From Aporrectodea caliginosa (lineage: Eukaryota; Annelida; Clitellata; Crassiclitellata; Lumbricidae), in the NCBI GenBank assembly GCA_020284085.1, contig JACEVL010000467.1, forward strand, positions 970,501-1,034,500: a stretch of DNA of 64,000 nt, written 5' to 3'. How positions within the stretch are numbered: the stretch's first letter is position 1; the number at the start of each line of letters is the position of its first letter. The notes under the pieces are model-generated. The model ran no database searches. It saw nothing but the letters and a program-made list of their open reading frames with translations, and was not told the origin of the DNA. Of the stretch, positions 27,301-41,500 are shown piece after piece. Both the position numbers and the translations under genes were made by a program.

Positions 27301-30300
27301 AACATAGCAAAATTGTTTATAATTTATCTTGTATGTAGTCAGTTAGAGAGTTTACAGTTTCCTGCTATCATAAATACCTAATTACCTAATACCTATTAAG
27401 AACAGTATTTGTTACAAGGTATGTGACTTTTCTTGCAAAAAAGTTAACGGTGAATGTGAATTTTTCTTACATTCAACAGTTACTTACAACTAGTAGCTTG
27501 TGGCACCTTTTCAAAACATCCAATCATTTCCAAAAAAATTGTATATCATTTTCTTAACACAAAGAACAATATTGAGGGGTAAGACTTCCAAATTTTCAAC
27601 TTTCATTTTTAAGGACCACCCTAATACACAGCCTCATCCACAGTGTCTTTTGGACATTGTATTATCAAGACCAAGTCTTTTAGGTTACTGTCTCATCAAG
27701 ACCATGTCTTTACCATATTGTCTCATCCAGCCCCAATAACGCCAGCCTCTGCTTAGTGCCTGGAGTTGGTACTATGCACTCAAAGACCTTTATTCCCAAT
27801 CAGCAGGAAGTCATCATTATCTTAAATACCAGAAGCAGCAGCAAATATGAATAGAGAAACTTGAGTGTGCACTGCATGCCCAAAGTTACAGGACTTCTGA
27901 TGTTATTAAGGCATCAGTCAGGCATAATTACTCTTCTGCATAATTACCTCTAATTAGCTGATGACATGAAATTGCCCATCAGACAGACTACCAACTGGTT
28001 GAGATAGTCCATAGACCTCTAGAATCTAGATACCATTAATGGTATCTAGAAGTCTATGGATAGTCACAGAAGCTATTAGCTGACATCTTTTGACAGCTAT
28101 TCTGCTGTAGGAGTCTGCAGCCGTAATGTATTAAATGTAAGTAAATAAGAATATCCTTTATTCACCCAACTGCTAACCACACCTTGGTGTACATGAAAGT
28201 TTTAAGAAATCGTGAATGAATCATCCTTATTTTAATATGAAAATCATCCTGATTATAAATGTTTTCGGTGCTAAGGTATCTGCTGCTGGGATAATTCTAT
28301 TGTGTGCGCAAGGTCGCATGGCAAGTAGCACAACATGTCACTTGCATAGGGCATCTTAAGAGATGATTATGATAAAGATAATACTGATAATAATGACGAC
28401 AGCCAGAGAGGGATAACCAGTTGATATATACTATAAACAACAAAATGACGAAGGCAAAGACAGCCATGAATATGATGATAGAGGACAGCAGTTGAAAGGA
28501 ATGCGCTTCTTCAGCTGTGAGCCCTGTATTCAGCCTTCATTTGTCTTCATGAAATGTAGCCTACAACCACCCCATCCTGACATATCAGGCCATTTGAGAT
28601 CAGAAAACAAGACATTTATCACACAAAGGAAACAGGTAAGTTCATGTTTGGCCACTTTTCTTTGAGGAACAACAGAATTTCTTTGCTAAATTACATCAAC
28701 GAGAACCAGCTGACCACAAAGGAAAAACTACACCATCAGTTATAGGCAGAATCATGTAACCAATTACACTGCCCTGAAGAGGTATTTCTGTAGGTATGAT
28801 ATGGTATGTAGTGGTCTGTGTAAAACCTCTCACATCAGAAATGCACCACAGATCAAGAAGCCATGCCAACCCTTGATTCTCGTATGAAAAATCTAAACCT
28901 TCAATTGTCAATAGGAAACTCTCTCTGCACTCTTTTACACACACCTTGATCAATGATCATGCATAATAAAATTTAATCCGATGAACATCCATCATTATAA
29001 TGCGCTAGGCATCATTTAATGACTATCATCATCATCATCATCAGTTCCTGACGCCAGCCACTTGGCGGCGATGGGTACGAATAAATGACCTCCATTGTCC
29101 TCGGTCTCTTGTCAAGTCCATTGCTTCCCTTAGTGTCAGTCCAAATGATGTTATGTCTTCATTTATATTGTCTATCCAGCGTTGTCTTCGTCTGCCTTTG
29201 TCCTTCAAATCTTGCGTGCAGTGCGCTGTGTGGAATTCGGTTAACTGGCATTCTCTCTACATGTCCAAACCATCGGAGTCTTTGTTGCACGACTTTGTCT
29301 AGAAGGGTTGTTTTGATAACTAATGCTTGTCTAATGTCATCGTTCCTTATTCTCTGCAGTTCTGAATCCCAAACCAAAATTCACTGAAAAACGGCGCATC
29401 CTGATAGTTCATCACCTATTATTCTTATGCAAATACATAAATTTAGAAAAATGGCTGGCCAAATGGCGACACCATATGTACACTACACTATGGAATTAGG
29501 TTCAAAATATATATGCAGAAATTTTCTGACAGAAAACTTGGACCAATCATGCAAACAGCACAAGGCTAACAGCGGTACTGAATGAGCACGTTGGAGAAGG
29601 GGACATTTCCAAGGCCTTTCCAAGGCGTATCTCTGACTGACTGTGTGCTGTTGTTGGTCAAGGCGCCCTTGTAACGGCATGTGCTGTGTTACGACGCCAT
29701 AGAAATTGTCGGCATTTTTATTATTATTATAAGGGGACATTTCTAATAATTAGGTTTGGGGTGTTTTAAGCAGCAATGGTGAAATAGTTTTGGAAGACAA
29801 CACAAAATTTTCTCATAGAACATCAACTTTTTTATTAATGGCCTGAGCGTGGCCCTTTATAGGAATGGCACAACATTGCTGATGCATACTCCGAATAAGT
29901 ATTAAATAGTATTAAATATTAATTGTTCCTCGTTCGCGGACTGCTATCAGGCAGCGTCGCGCCTTTTCCGTGGTGGGCCCTTTCTAACAGCTTTGGAGAG
30001 CTTTAGGTGTAGAACATTGCAGAAGCAAAGGAACAAACCAAGGATAGAGAATTCTGGAGACGACAAGTTGAGGACTCATCGTTGGCCTTGGCCTGACGGA
30101 GGAGAAGCAAAGAAGAAGAGGTGTAGTTATATTACAGTTACAAAAAACTGTAGCCATGGGCGTATTTAGGGGGTGGTTTTACGTGTTCAAACCCCCCGAA
30201 ATAAGTTTCAGAAAATTTTTTTATATGCTTTTACATGCGAAATAGCAAAAAACCTTAACTTTGCGACCATTTTCAATGGAAAACCCCCGAAATCTTAAAA

Positions 30301-33300
30301 CCCCCTCCAAAATTTTTTTCTGGCTACGCCCATGACTGTAGCACATACAAAGTCACACAGAAATGTGAATCTAAGTTGGTTAGTTAGTTGCCAAGTGAAG
30401 AACAGATAAACATCAAGATGTTTAAACGTCAGTGAGAAAGATTGAATTTTGAGTTGTTTTCATCAACAAGAAAAGATTTTGATCATTGGATAAACATTGT
30501 TGTCAGTTTCATTCCTTGGGGGCAGCAATATGGAATGTACGAGAATGTATGACGAGGCTGCATCATGGCTTAACCAAAGACCTATATGTCAAGATCTTGC
30601 AGACTGCCGGAGGTATGTAAGGAGATGCTAGTGGTTAGAGGTACATATAGGTACGAGTGTTTGATGTTATATAGGTCAGATATGGCAGGATAAATCTTAT
30701 TCTGCATTCAACAGGAAGCCAATGCAGCTGACTGAGCCAGGTTAACGAGTTTGTATGAGAAGATGGAAGCAGTGGAGCCAGAGAATTTGGGATGCATTGA
30801 AGCCTGTTCACTTCAAGATCTGATATACCTGCAAAAGCCAAGTTGGCATAATTGAGGTAGAGCATGCAGATAAGAGAGGCTATCATATGTGACATGTCTT
30901 TGAGTAAGAACAGAGCCTATTTGACCTACTGCTCTTACATGGTAGAAAAACGATTTGCAAAGAAATAGAAGTAGTTTAGGGATATAAAAAGTAATTTCTC
31001 ATTGAAGTTAAACATTTTTTTATTTGTGGTCTGAACTTCACTATACATAGCAGCAGCACAATGTTGATAGTGGCACAGTCCACAGTGGCATATCACAGAG
31101 AAATGTGGCTTTTTATAACTACCGGTACTTACTTTGGGATTTTTAAGTATCATTCAGGAGACATAAAAAGATTTTTTCACACAATGTAAGCATTAATTAA
31201 TTATTAAGGTCTGAATTTTGACCACACATAGCAATAGCGTAAAAAATTTACAAGGCAAATGACTTAGGATGTATATACAGGGCAGAGGGGGACGGCCGTC
31301 ACTGGGCGTAACACAAGGGGGCTTAAAATTAGCTTTCAGTGGTAAGTACTAAGAAACAGAAATTGTATTATTAAATTCAATAATTCAATATAAAATGGTC
31401 ACATTTGTAATTGTATCAAATTAGTACACAGTGTTATACAGTACTATGAGATGAACGATTAAAAGTCAACTAGAAAATTAAAAGGGGGCGCAGTCATAAA
31501 TCTTGCCCCTGGGCGATGAATCCCTTCGTTATGCCACTGCACATAAACTCAGATATGCCACCTTTTCACACAAGGTCTCTCAAAAACACCTGCTGATTGA
31601 TAGACAAGACATCAAGACCAATATTGCTCACCTAGATATCCCAGGAAGATAATTTGCCTCAGTTATCAGATGCAGTTCAACCTCTCACCTTTCAGGAATT
31701 CATTCATTCAACAGCCCAGCTCCAAGACCAGTTAAGTCAGCTGCCACTTTCACACCTTCACATGTTCTCCACAACACTGAATAAAATCTGTCTGCAGTTC
31801 GGCTAGTATTAAGGCACCGTAGTTCTACTGTCTGAAGAGTTAACCGTGGAGCCCTTTAGTTTCCCGGAATATCACCCCAGAGTTCAAATCCCCATCATGA
31901 AAAAACCCCATACATTTATATATGTAACAACTTTGTCAATCTTGTGTAACTGAATAAACAAATATTGATTGATTGAATAGTGATATTTCTATTGTACTAG
32001 GGGTACTCAGTATTCTAGTAGAGACAACCTGTCTCAGAACAAATAAACTATGTTTTCCCTAGATCTGGCTATTTAAGCCCTTCATTGTCCCCTATGACTA
32101 GCCCTAGCTCTTCTTCCTCTATGTTCCTCTGATGTACAATAAAGCCTCTCAATTCAATTCAATTCATTGGTTGTATATATAAATTTTTGTTTATTTGTTT
32201 GAATGTATTAATCTTGCCATATACAGTGCTGTGCGTTTGGTAGTTCTTCTCAATAAAGGATATACTTACTTACTTACTTACTTACCTACAGCTACAGTAC
32301 CTTATACCCGCGATTCCTTTTCCAGCATGTTTCCATCTGCGTTCAGCGCCATAATGCTATTTCCGGATGGCTGAGGAGATCGGAATGAGGTTTGACTCTT
32401 CAGAGATCTTTCTTTTTCTATGCCCAACTTATTTTTCTATGCCCAACTTATTTTTCTATGCCCAACTTATTTTTCTATGCCCAACTTATTATTTTTGGCT
32501 TTTATCCAGACCATGTTGCAGAACTGCCATGAGTTTCTGTGCAAGTTGCTCCCGCAAGGAATAGAACTTTACACCAATGTTTTTCCAATGCTCAAACTCA
32601 TTTTGTTCCTTCAAGTAGCACGAGTTCATGGCTTTTAAATACTTGAAGTAAGGTGAAATTGATCCCTTGCCATAGGACATACAACAATGTAGTGTTCTCT
32701 TGACACATGCAAACTCAGATGACTAGTGAATATCCTGAGTGGCCGAGTGGGTTGGTGCCCGCTCTCCGCGCCGGCGCCCCGGGTTCGCTTCCCGGTCGGG
32801 TCGGATTATCAGAGATTAATTTCTCGGATCTTTACTGCGGGTGGCTCGGTCGCATTATAAGCGTGGAGTACAATACAACACACAATACAACACATCACAA
32901 TACAACTGGGGCGCGGTGGTGTAGGGGTATGTTCGGTGCCTTGCAGCTGGAGGGTTGCAGGTTTGGATCCACCTCAAAGTCGCCCGTAGGGACCCTGGGC
33001 AAGTCCTTCACTCGCAATTGCTCATGCGCTTGGCGTGAAACTCCGACTCAGCGTTCGCGCAGTAGTCGGGAGCGCCTCTGAATGGGAAATCTGGTTGGGG
33101 CGCTATAACAAGTGTTCAAATACAATACAATACAATACAATACAATATGAGCGATGTGTCTTCGTTGCGTGTAGGTGTGTGTGTGCACGCAGGTTTGTGT
33201 ATGTGTGTGTGTGTGTGTCCCACAACTCACGAAATTTTATATCTCGTATGTTATTCCTGAACTCTTATTAAGCTATTATTACTTCATATACTATAATATC

Positions 33301-36300
33301 TAGATGTATTTTTTCTATGTACACCTACAGCGTTACGTCTGTTGTTAACAGATTAAACGAATATATGATGATCACCACACCTGACTCGCCTGTAACTGCT
33401 TCTACTAAGAGATCAGCCTGAAGCCAATCTCTTCCAGTTCCGTTGCCACTATCCTGGACCAAGGTAGCCCAGTTTTCAGGCTGATCACTGTTTTCCAGTC
33501 AACGCTTCAGCTAATTCGTTATAAAAAGCACGGCTTCGTGGAATCAAAATGGTAATGCTGAAGAGGCGCAGGAAATAACTGGACCATTACATTAGTTTTC
33601 CATTAGCGAACAATCAATTTTTAAGCCTAACTAGCTGAAATCAGTGGAATTCTGATCAAACTAGCCAAGCAATCCAAGAACAGCAGCTATCCACGATGGC
33701 TGTTGACACAGACAATGCAAAAACTGGTTTCCTCACATAATTAATGACCATTTAACTTGCAAATGAATACAGCCACAGACAAATGGCATCATTTTCAGCC
33801 AACTAACAGGTCTGCCCATAATAAGAGACATCAATCAAAATACGATGCAAAAATGATCGAGGCCAGGCAAAAAACTAAATCACTGAGACTAAATCACGAG
33901 ACTTCAATGGCTCACCACAGATCCCCATTTATGCAAGCAGCATCTCAATGACCAAAAAGCATTAAATCTTGGCCGTTTCCTCTGTAAAAACTGCATGGTA
34001 TAAATTTTCTTTTACAGAATTTATCCATTAGTTTACTTGGGTCATGTGAAAAGCTAGTGCCTATCATGCAACCCATCCGGCAAGAAGTTGGGGATTCAAA
34101 ATCTAGTGTATATCATGCTGAACTATTAGGCAAGAGGTTTGGCATTCAAAATCTAGTGTATATCATGCTGAACTATTAGGCAAGAGGTTTGGCATTCAAA
34201 ATCTAGTGTATATCATGCTGAACTATTAGGCAAGAGGTTTGGCATTCAAAATCTAGTGTATATCATGCTGAACTATTAGGCAAGAGGTTTGGCATTCAAA
34301 ATCTAGTGTATAGCATGCAAGTCTATCAGGCAAGAGGTTAGGGATTCAAACCCCTCATGGGTAGAAAGATGTTTTGAAACTTCTGCGCCACGAGCATTCC
34401 TAGCAAACTCACCTATAAAATGAGCACAATAACTGTACAACGTTCGTCGGAAGATAGGCATTAACAAACAAAGATGACTGGCCACTTGCCCTTGTGTGAC
34501 GAGGCTCAGAAAATGAAGTTGCTAGTACTTCATACCCATCCATGAATGCCTCTCAGGTTTAGCTACAGGACTACTCCTTTTTCTTCTTGCCCAGTTAGAA
34601 GAAGAGAAGGTGGAGATCTGAACCCCAACCTCTCGACTGACAGTCCAGCACGCTAACCACTACACTATCGAGCACTCCCTGGTCCAGTTAAGTGCAATAA
34701 AAAAATGTTATTTAAAGCATTCCTAAAAGCAGTGTACAAAATAATCCCAACTCACACAACAACAACAAATACATAACTCCCCAAATTAAAAATTAATCTT
34801 AGAGATGTTATTACTCTTGATCTGCAGCTCAAATGTAAATATAAAATAGACCGGATTCCTCCTCTGTAAAAAATATCAACATTTTGGGTGCAAGATGTAC
34901 ACAAAAGTGGGTTATACTAAAAGACCTGCTGTTGGAAGTAACAAAGTCATTTCGGTCAGAGATATAGACATTCTCCTTCCAATCCCAAGCCCTCACCCAA
35001 AGCAATTAAACTGCAGTAAATACTTTGCCAGCACCCTTATTTAACCATCACTGCACTGGGCTGCCATGTCAAAGGACTGAAAAGGGATTGCAAAGGGTTA
35101 ATTGAAACATCAAATATCCTCCAATAGTTCAGCAGATTTATTAAATGTGACCAAGATTTATTAACTGTGCATGCGTGCCTGTTTGTGTGTGCGTCTGTAT
35201 GTGTGTCTGTGTGTTAACGTGTGTGTGTGTGTGTGTGTGTGTGTCTGTGTGTTTACGTGTGCATTTATGTGTGTGCCTACTTGTGTATATGTGTGTGTGA
35301 GGGTGGGTGTATGTGTGTCTGTGTGTTAACGTGTGTGTGTGTGTATGTGTGTCTGTGTGTTTACGTGTGTGTTTATGTGTGTGCCCACGTGTGTATATGT
35401 GTGTGTGTGTGAGGGTGGGTGTATGTGTGTTAACATGTGTGTTTGTGTGTGTATGTGTGTGTGTGTGCATGTATGTGTTTATGTGTGTGTGCTTAAGTGT
35501 GTGTTTATGTGTGTGCATATGTGTGTGTGTGTTTGTGAATGGGTGTATGTGTCTGTGCGTGTATGTACGTGTGTGGGTGTGTGTGTGTGACAGGCAGACA
35601 GAGACAAACACGCAGACGGACGGACAGACAATCATGATGGACAATGGGGCACCCTTTGTTATTTTCACACTCCTATTACTAAGCAACTCCATTTGGGACA
35701 GTTGATTAAAGAAAGAGCTTTTCCATTCTGTGGAAGGGTCGAGAATGACACACGATGAATCAAATACAGAAGCACTGTGGGAAGCAGGAGAGCTGAGGCA
35801 GCAGGCCCCGGTAAAAAGCCCCTATAAGGCCTTCCCTTGGTCAGCCCACCAATCACCCATCCACACACTCACCCTCAAAGACCCACACAACGGGGGGGGG
35901 GGTGTGGGGTAAACACACATGCCAACCCACTTAAGCAGGCCTATCAGCTTCACTTATACATGAGAATCTTTGTAGGAGAGTGAAAGAGACACCCACATTC
36001 CAAAGAATCCCACCGATCCATTACCCCGTGCCATGGACCGGACAGATGCAGATTCATATTCCATAAACCCAAATTACGACATGCGCATAGGACATTTGGC
36101 AAAAATGACACACGTAGGAAGAGTGGATAAGGGTCTGATTAGAATGCACTAAGTCACTTGCTAATCAAATAATACATCGTGAATGGAGATCACTTAATTA
36201 TTCGTACCCATCGCCGCCAAATGGCTCGCATCAAGAACTGATGATGATGATGAATGGCAATGTGCAAACTGAAACTGAAGAAGAAAAACAACCATCCCAT

Positions 36301-38421
36301 AAGCTAATGCCCCAGATGAAGCCATCTTAGCAACTTCAATTTTTGGTTAGCTTGCTGGACTGTCAATCGAGAGGTCGGTGGTTCAAATCCTCACCATGGC
36401 AGAAATTTGGTTCGAGATTTCTGCTCCACCTACACTCCTTAGCAAACTCATCTATAATGAGTACACTGACCGTATACTGTTGGTGGGAAGATGAGATGGC
36501 AAGGGAGAGGACTGGCCACCCGCCCTCATATGCTGAGGCTAAAAAATGAAGTTGCTAACACTTCATACCCATAACTGCCTACGGGCTAGCTTATGGGACT
36601 GCTGTCCTTCTTCACTAGCAGAGTAAGTCTAACAGAAAACTTCAGATATATTTCTGCCTTGGTGAGAATTTCAACCCCTTCTGGATTAACACCCCAGTAC
36701 TTAAAGTACCTGACTATACTGCATGCCCCATAAACTGCAGCAGATGCAATTCTCAATTGAAAACAGTTCTGGAGGAAATGAAAAACCCTCTCTGAAGCAA
36801 AGGCCCGGACGCCAGACACTTTTAGCAAGATCCCTGGCGTCAAATGCAATATCTGGCAACCATAAAATCCTCACGGACTATCTGGTCCAAAGTTTCATGG
36901 AGCCACAGCTTTTGACCTCACAGTGTCAACACATGTCCCAGCCATACCAATGTCTGTCGTTTCCAAGCTAACCTAATCTAATGATTTCTGTGGTCTGGAT
37001 CATAGAACGAGAATTTAATATTCGTAAATATTCGCGAATATTAGGGCATTTTTAATATTCGTAAATATTTGTAAATATTCGCAAATATTTAATATTCGTA
37101 AATATTTGCGAATATCTAATATTCGTAAATATTCGCGAATATTAGGGCATTTTTAATATTCGTAAATATTTGTAAGTATTCGTTGATGACGTCACTGTTT
37201 CTGTTTTGTTTACGAACTAATTTAAGACTACTAATTTTAGAATGTGTGCAGTGGTTTTGTAACTGTTCCTGTTCTAATGCCTAGTTTTTGGCACTGAAAT
37301 TTGTACAAATAATCCCAGATTTTGATGACTTGAGAATGAAAAGAAATTTAAAAAAATTAATATTCGTTGGCCAGTTTCAATGTTCGTCAATATTCGTCAA
37401 TTTCTGCAAATTTTAATATTCATAATATGTGCATATACTCGTACTATGGTGTGGATATCACAGTGAACAAACCAGCAATTGATCATTCCATCAAATGAAA
37501 TCGTTTTAAAATCTGTTGGAAAAGCTCAGTCAAAATCGGTTGGTCACGGAATCCAGGATATTATCACTGATTAACTAGTAACTAAACGGTAACACTCTGG
37601 CACGAAGAGCAGAAAAGATCAGCATGGACGCGGGATTGCTTCCCGCTACTGTCCCAAAGGTCGACTCAGCCTTTCATTCACCAGATGGCATTGATAAAAT
37701 GAGCAGTAGGGCATGATAGGCGCCTTGCATGGCTGCCAAAACAGTTAAGTTCAACTCCTGTAATAACTTGTGATCATCCATTCATACTATGAATTGCAAT
37801 CATACTGCGGTGTGTCAGTCTGAAATAATAAACGAAGATTATTATAATTACTAGAGATAATGCACAACACAAAAGCAATGTTGCACCAAAGCAAAGCCAT
37901 AATCAGGTCAACTCCAGAAGAGCTGAAGAACATCCCTTTATAATCATCCAATTCTATCCTCATCACACTCCATCAGCCAGTCTCTCCTCCAGGCTGATGG
38001 AATCTGACGGTTTGATCAGAAGGCAGATGCTCATAGATTCCGATAGTTCCACCTGCTGTTCCAGTCATTGAGGAGATCTAAGGCCTAATCACAGAGATCC
38101 ATGTCATCTCTGAATGACTCCTACACCTGTCCAGAAAACCAGAATCCAATTACCACCAACAACCCCTAGTCATAAGCACTTCTGGTCCACCACCGGTAAG
38201 TATCAAGTAACTCATCCCTACCCAACATTCCAGTTGAACATTCATCCACCTGGCTAAGTACTGCTACCTCTGTATCCACAGCTGGACATATCCGTCCATC
38301 AACCGGTCATACTGAACTCCTACCCTCCCCATGAATATGCAGCAAATTGGGACCCATGTTATCAGTGCCAAGAAGGCCACACACAATCAAACACTCACGC
38401 ACGCACACACACACACGCACA

Positions 38422-38476
<55 letters not shown>

Positions 38477-38505
38477 ACACACATACACACACACACATAC
38501 ACACA

Positions 38506-38556
<51 letters not shown>

Positions 38557-41500
38557 GCACACACACACACACACAGTGGTGCTCTCTAATAAATCAAAGG
38601 CATACCAAGACCACATGTGATGCAAAGTTCCGCCAGATGCTTTCCGGTCTATAAGAGCCACAAAGGAAGTGTTCCCCAACTGCCCAGTTGACTACTTGGA
38701 GTACACTTCATTTCAAAGCAGAACAAAAGCAGAGACCGGGAAAGGAGGAACACCCAGGGTTTGTTTATTGCAGGTACACACTCCTCTCCCTCGCTGCCTG
38801 ATCATCCCACCGGTCAGCAAACTCAGGCACAGGTGTTGCAGAAATCTCAAACACCTTTCCAGCCTGGTGGGGATTTGAATCACAACCTGAGAGTTGACAG
38901 TCCAGTACACGAACCACTAGAGTGCCATGCACTCCCACATACATACATACATACATACATTCATATATATATATACCCGTATACGTACATATATACATAC
39001 ACATCTTCTATGTGGAATTACCTCCCTCTCAATCCGCAGTAAGATTTTAGTCGGGGTCCCACCTTCATCCCTTCGTTGCTTGAAGACTTTCTTATTTCCT
39101 CGGGCTGTCACGCTGAGAGCGCCTCTGAATAGCTAGTACTGTAAGAAGCGCTTTACAAATTCTCAGATACGATACGATACATCACTCGAGACATTAAAGC
39201 ACAGGGCACAAAAGTTGACCATGACACATACTGTCAAAAAAATTGCGAGAAATCACAGCATATTTGCCACTAAAAAATGCAACGTATGCATTGGGAATGA
39301 ACAGTTGGTGGCATAGGACGACCATACATAGACCAATCCCATCATAAACAGTTTAACCAGCAGGCACACAATCTGCATGCCCTGCATGCTCTATTTCCAA
39401 GTTTAAACAGAGTACACACGGAGTTTACTCGGCGTAAACACCGAGCAAACGACCTTGCTTGCAGCAGTAGCAGAAGAGGCCCAGAAAGTCCTGCTTCCCT
39501 TCCTCTCCTATCTGTAGATGGCTAGACAAAGATGGCCATTGGCCCTTCATAGTAGAGTGTAGTACTTTTTTACTCAGGTTTTTCCAGTGGATCACGATTT
39601 TCTGAGTTATTGTTCCTTGATAGTGCATTGTAGTTTTTTGACTGGGCTTTTCCAATGGATATATATATGATTGTTTGAGCCATTAGCAGGGCTTTAGACG
39701 AGGGTAAACGCGAGTATACAATGTGTACTCGACTTAATAATTTTGTTTGCATTGTATTCGCCTGCACAGAGCGTGTACTCACCTCCAGAAAGTATTTTGA
39801 CATATTTGTGTTTAATACTGCATAGTGTAGACTAGTCTATAACTTTTTCTGACTATAGGCCTAAACTGCAAATCCATCTTCTCAATTTTTTTGACCGGCT
39901 TTTCCAATTAACTATGATTTTGACCGTGACCCCAATCTAAGCAAAACTTGACAGATGTCTTGGACATAAGACAATGGTGCTATATTGTGGGGCGCGGTGG
40001 TGTAGGGTATGTTCGGTGCCTTGCAGCTGGAAGGTTGCGTGTTCGAATCCACCTCAAGCCGCCGCGTAGGGACCCTCGGCAAGTCCTTCACTCGCAATTG
40101 CTCATGCGCTTCGGCATGAAACTCCGATTCAGTATCCGCGCTGTAGTCAGGAGAGCCTCTGAGTAGAAATCTTGAAGGGGCGCTATAACAAGTGCTCATA
40201 CATACTAATAGAAGTTATTAGATTAGAAGTCGTCCGATTAGATTAGATTAGTATTACACACGCCATGAAATAAAAACCCTAAGACTAGACTCATAAAATA
40301 TACACATTTCTCTATAGGAACCACCCTGCTCAATTTTTCAAGTGAATATTGGGTGACACATGCTTCACCACAGCAGTCCATTTGTATGGTTGCCACTCCA
40401 TTTAAGGTACCTGTGTTCGAACCCTGTTAGCCTGATATACAAATGTCTGGAATAAACTGGATGGCTCATTCGTCAGCTCTCATCATACATGAATGAATGT
40501 TTTCGCAGCAGAGTACGCCATCTGGACACAAGTGAGTGAGTACAGTCAAGGGTGCTGGACAAACTGTTTGCTGCCAACCGCCATACTTCAGCACAAGCAT
40601 CATACACTCAACACTGAACCTGTCAGACCAACAAAAACATTCATCAGCTCTCTCAATACTGATGAATGTTTGATAGCGTGGCCACTTTGTGCATAGATCC
40701 GGTGCATGACATAAAGTGAATCTACCAGGCGTTCAGGTGGTAAATCCAGGCTTTCTACAAGGCTCTTCCGTGGGCGAAATAGCTCAGGTTACACCACCCA
40801 CCAGTTCAGGATAAGCTGGAGTGTTGTTCTTTCCGTGGAATCGAATCGCTTAAATTAGGTCTACAAAAGCCGGGCGGTCCGGTTGACGGTCCGCTGCTGT
40901 TGTTGCTGGCCCAGGCTCAAATGGGTTTTGCCACAGTCTTTGTTGTCCCCAGTGGATGATGAATTAACTGCGCATATCAAAGCCAGCCAAAACAATCAAC
41001 GCCTAACACACGGAAATCAGACCCCTCGGCTTGTAAGCTCCCGTTACAACCCACAGTAAACATCTCAGCTGCATTCCAAAACATAAAAAACAATCTCCCG
41101 TCTCTTTCTCTGTGTCTGTGTCATTGTGTGTGTCTGTGTTAGTGTGTGTGTGCACGTGTGTGTGTGTATTTGTTTCTGTTTCAGAAGTATCGGAATGATA
41201 AGACCTGCAGCTGTTAAAACTCGAGAGTATCAACGGCAGCTTGCAGACTGCAGGAGGCTAATTGGAGACTCCGCCCAAAGAACTTCACAACTATTCACTC
41301 AAAATATCCAACTCATATAACACCTTGGATAAGCAAACACACTTCCCTACAGCAGTGATACTCCAAGTTTCCACCCTGAGGACCACTTTACCAGTCTCTG
41401 AATTATAGCAGATAAACCCACGTCCTATGGTCCAACATTTCTGATCAGAAATGAACGGATATGACTGCCAGCGTAAAAATGTTTTTACTATGACATGAAC

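Larger units (their letters stand above)
27740..29030. other. ADAM intron 2, mostly unique
   Basis: Contains the hairpin at 28008-28060 and a repeat fragment at 28143-28240; no supported exon. Confidence 0.5.

Noticed and set aside
32735..32800. Functional tRNA gene (Ser/Leu type)
   Set aside because: A and B boxes are good and the T-arm pairs, but the acceptor stem does not close and SINE body and tail follow.
35141..35705. Long His/Thr and Cys/Val open frames on both strands
   Set aside because: Translations of a (TG)n/(AC)n microsatellite.
38307..38654. Open frames over the (AC)n run
   Set aside because: Microsatellite translations, open on both strands.
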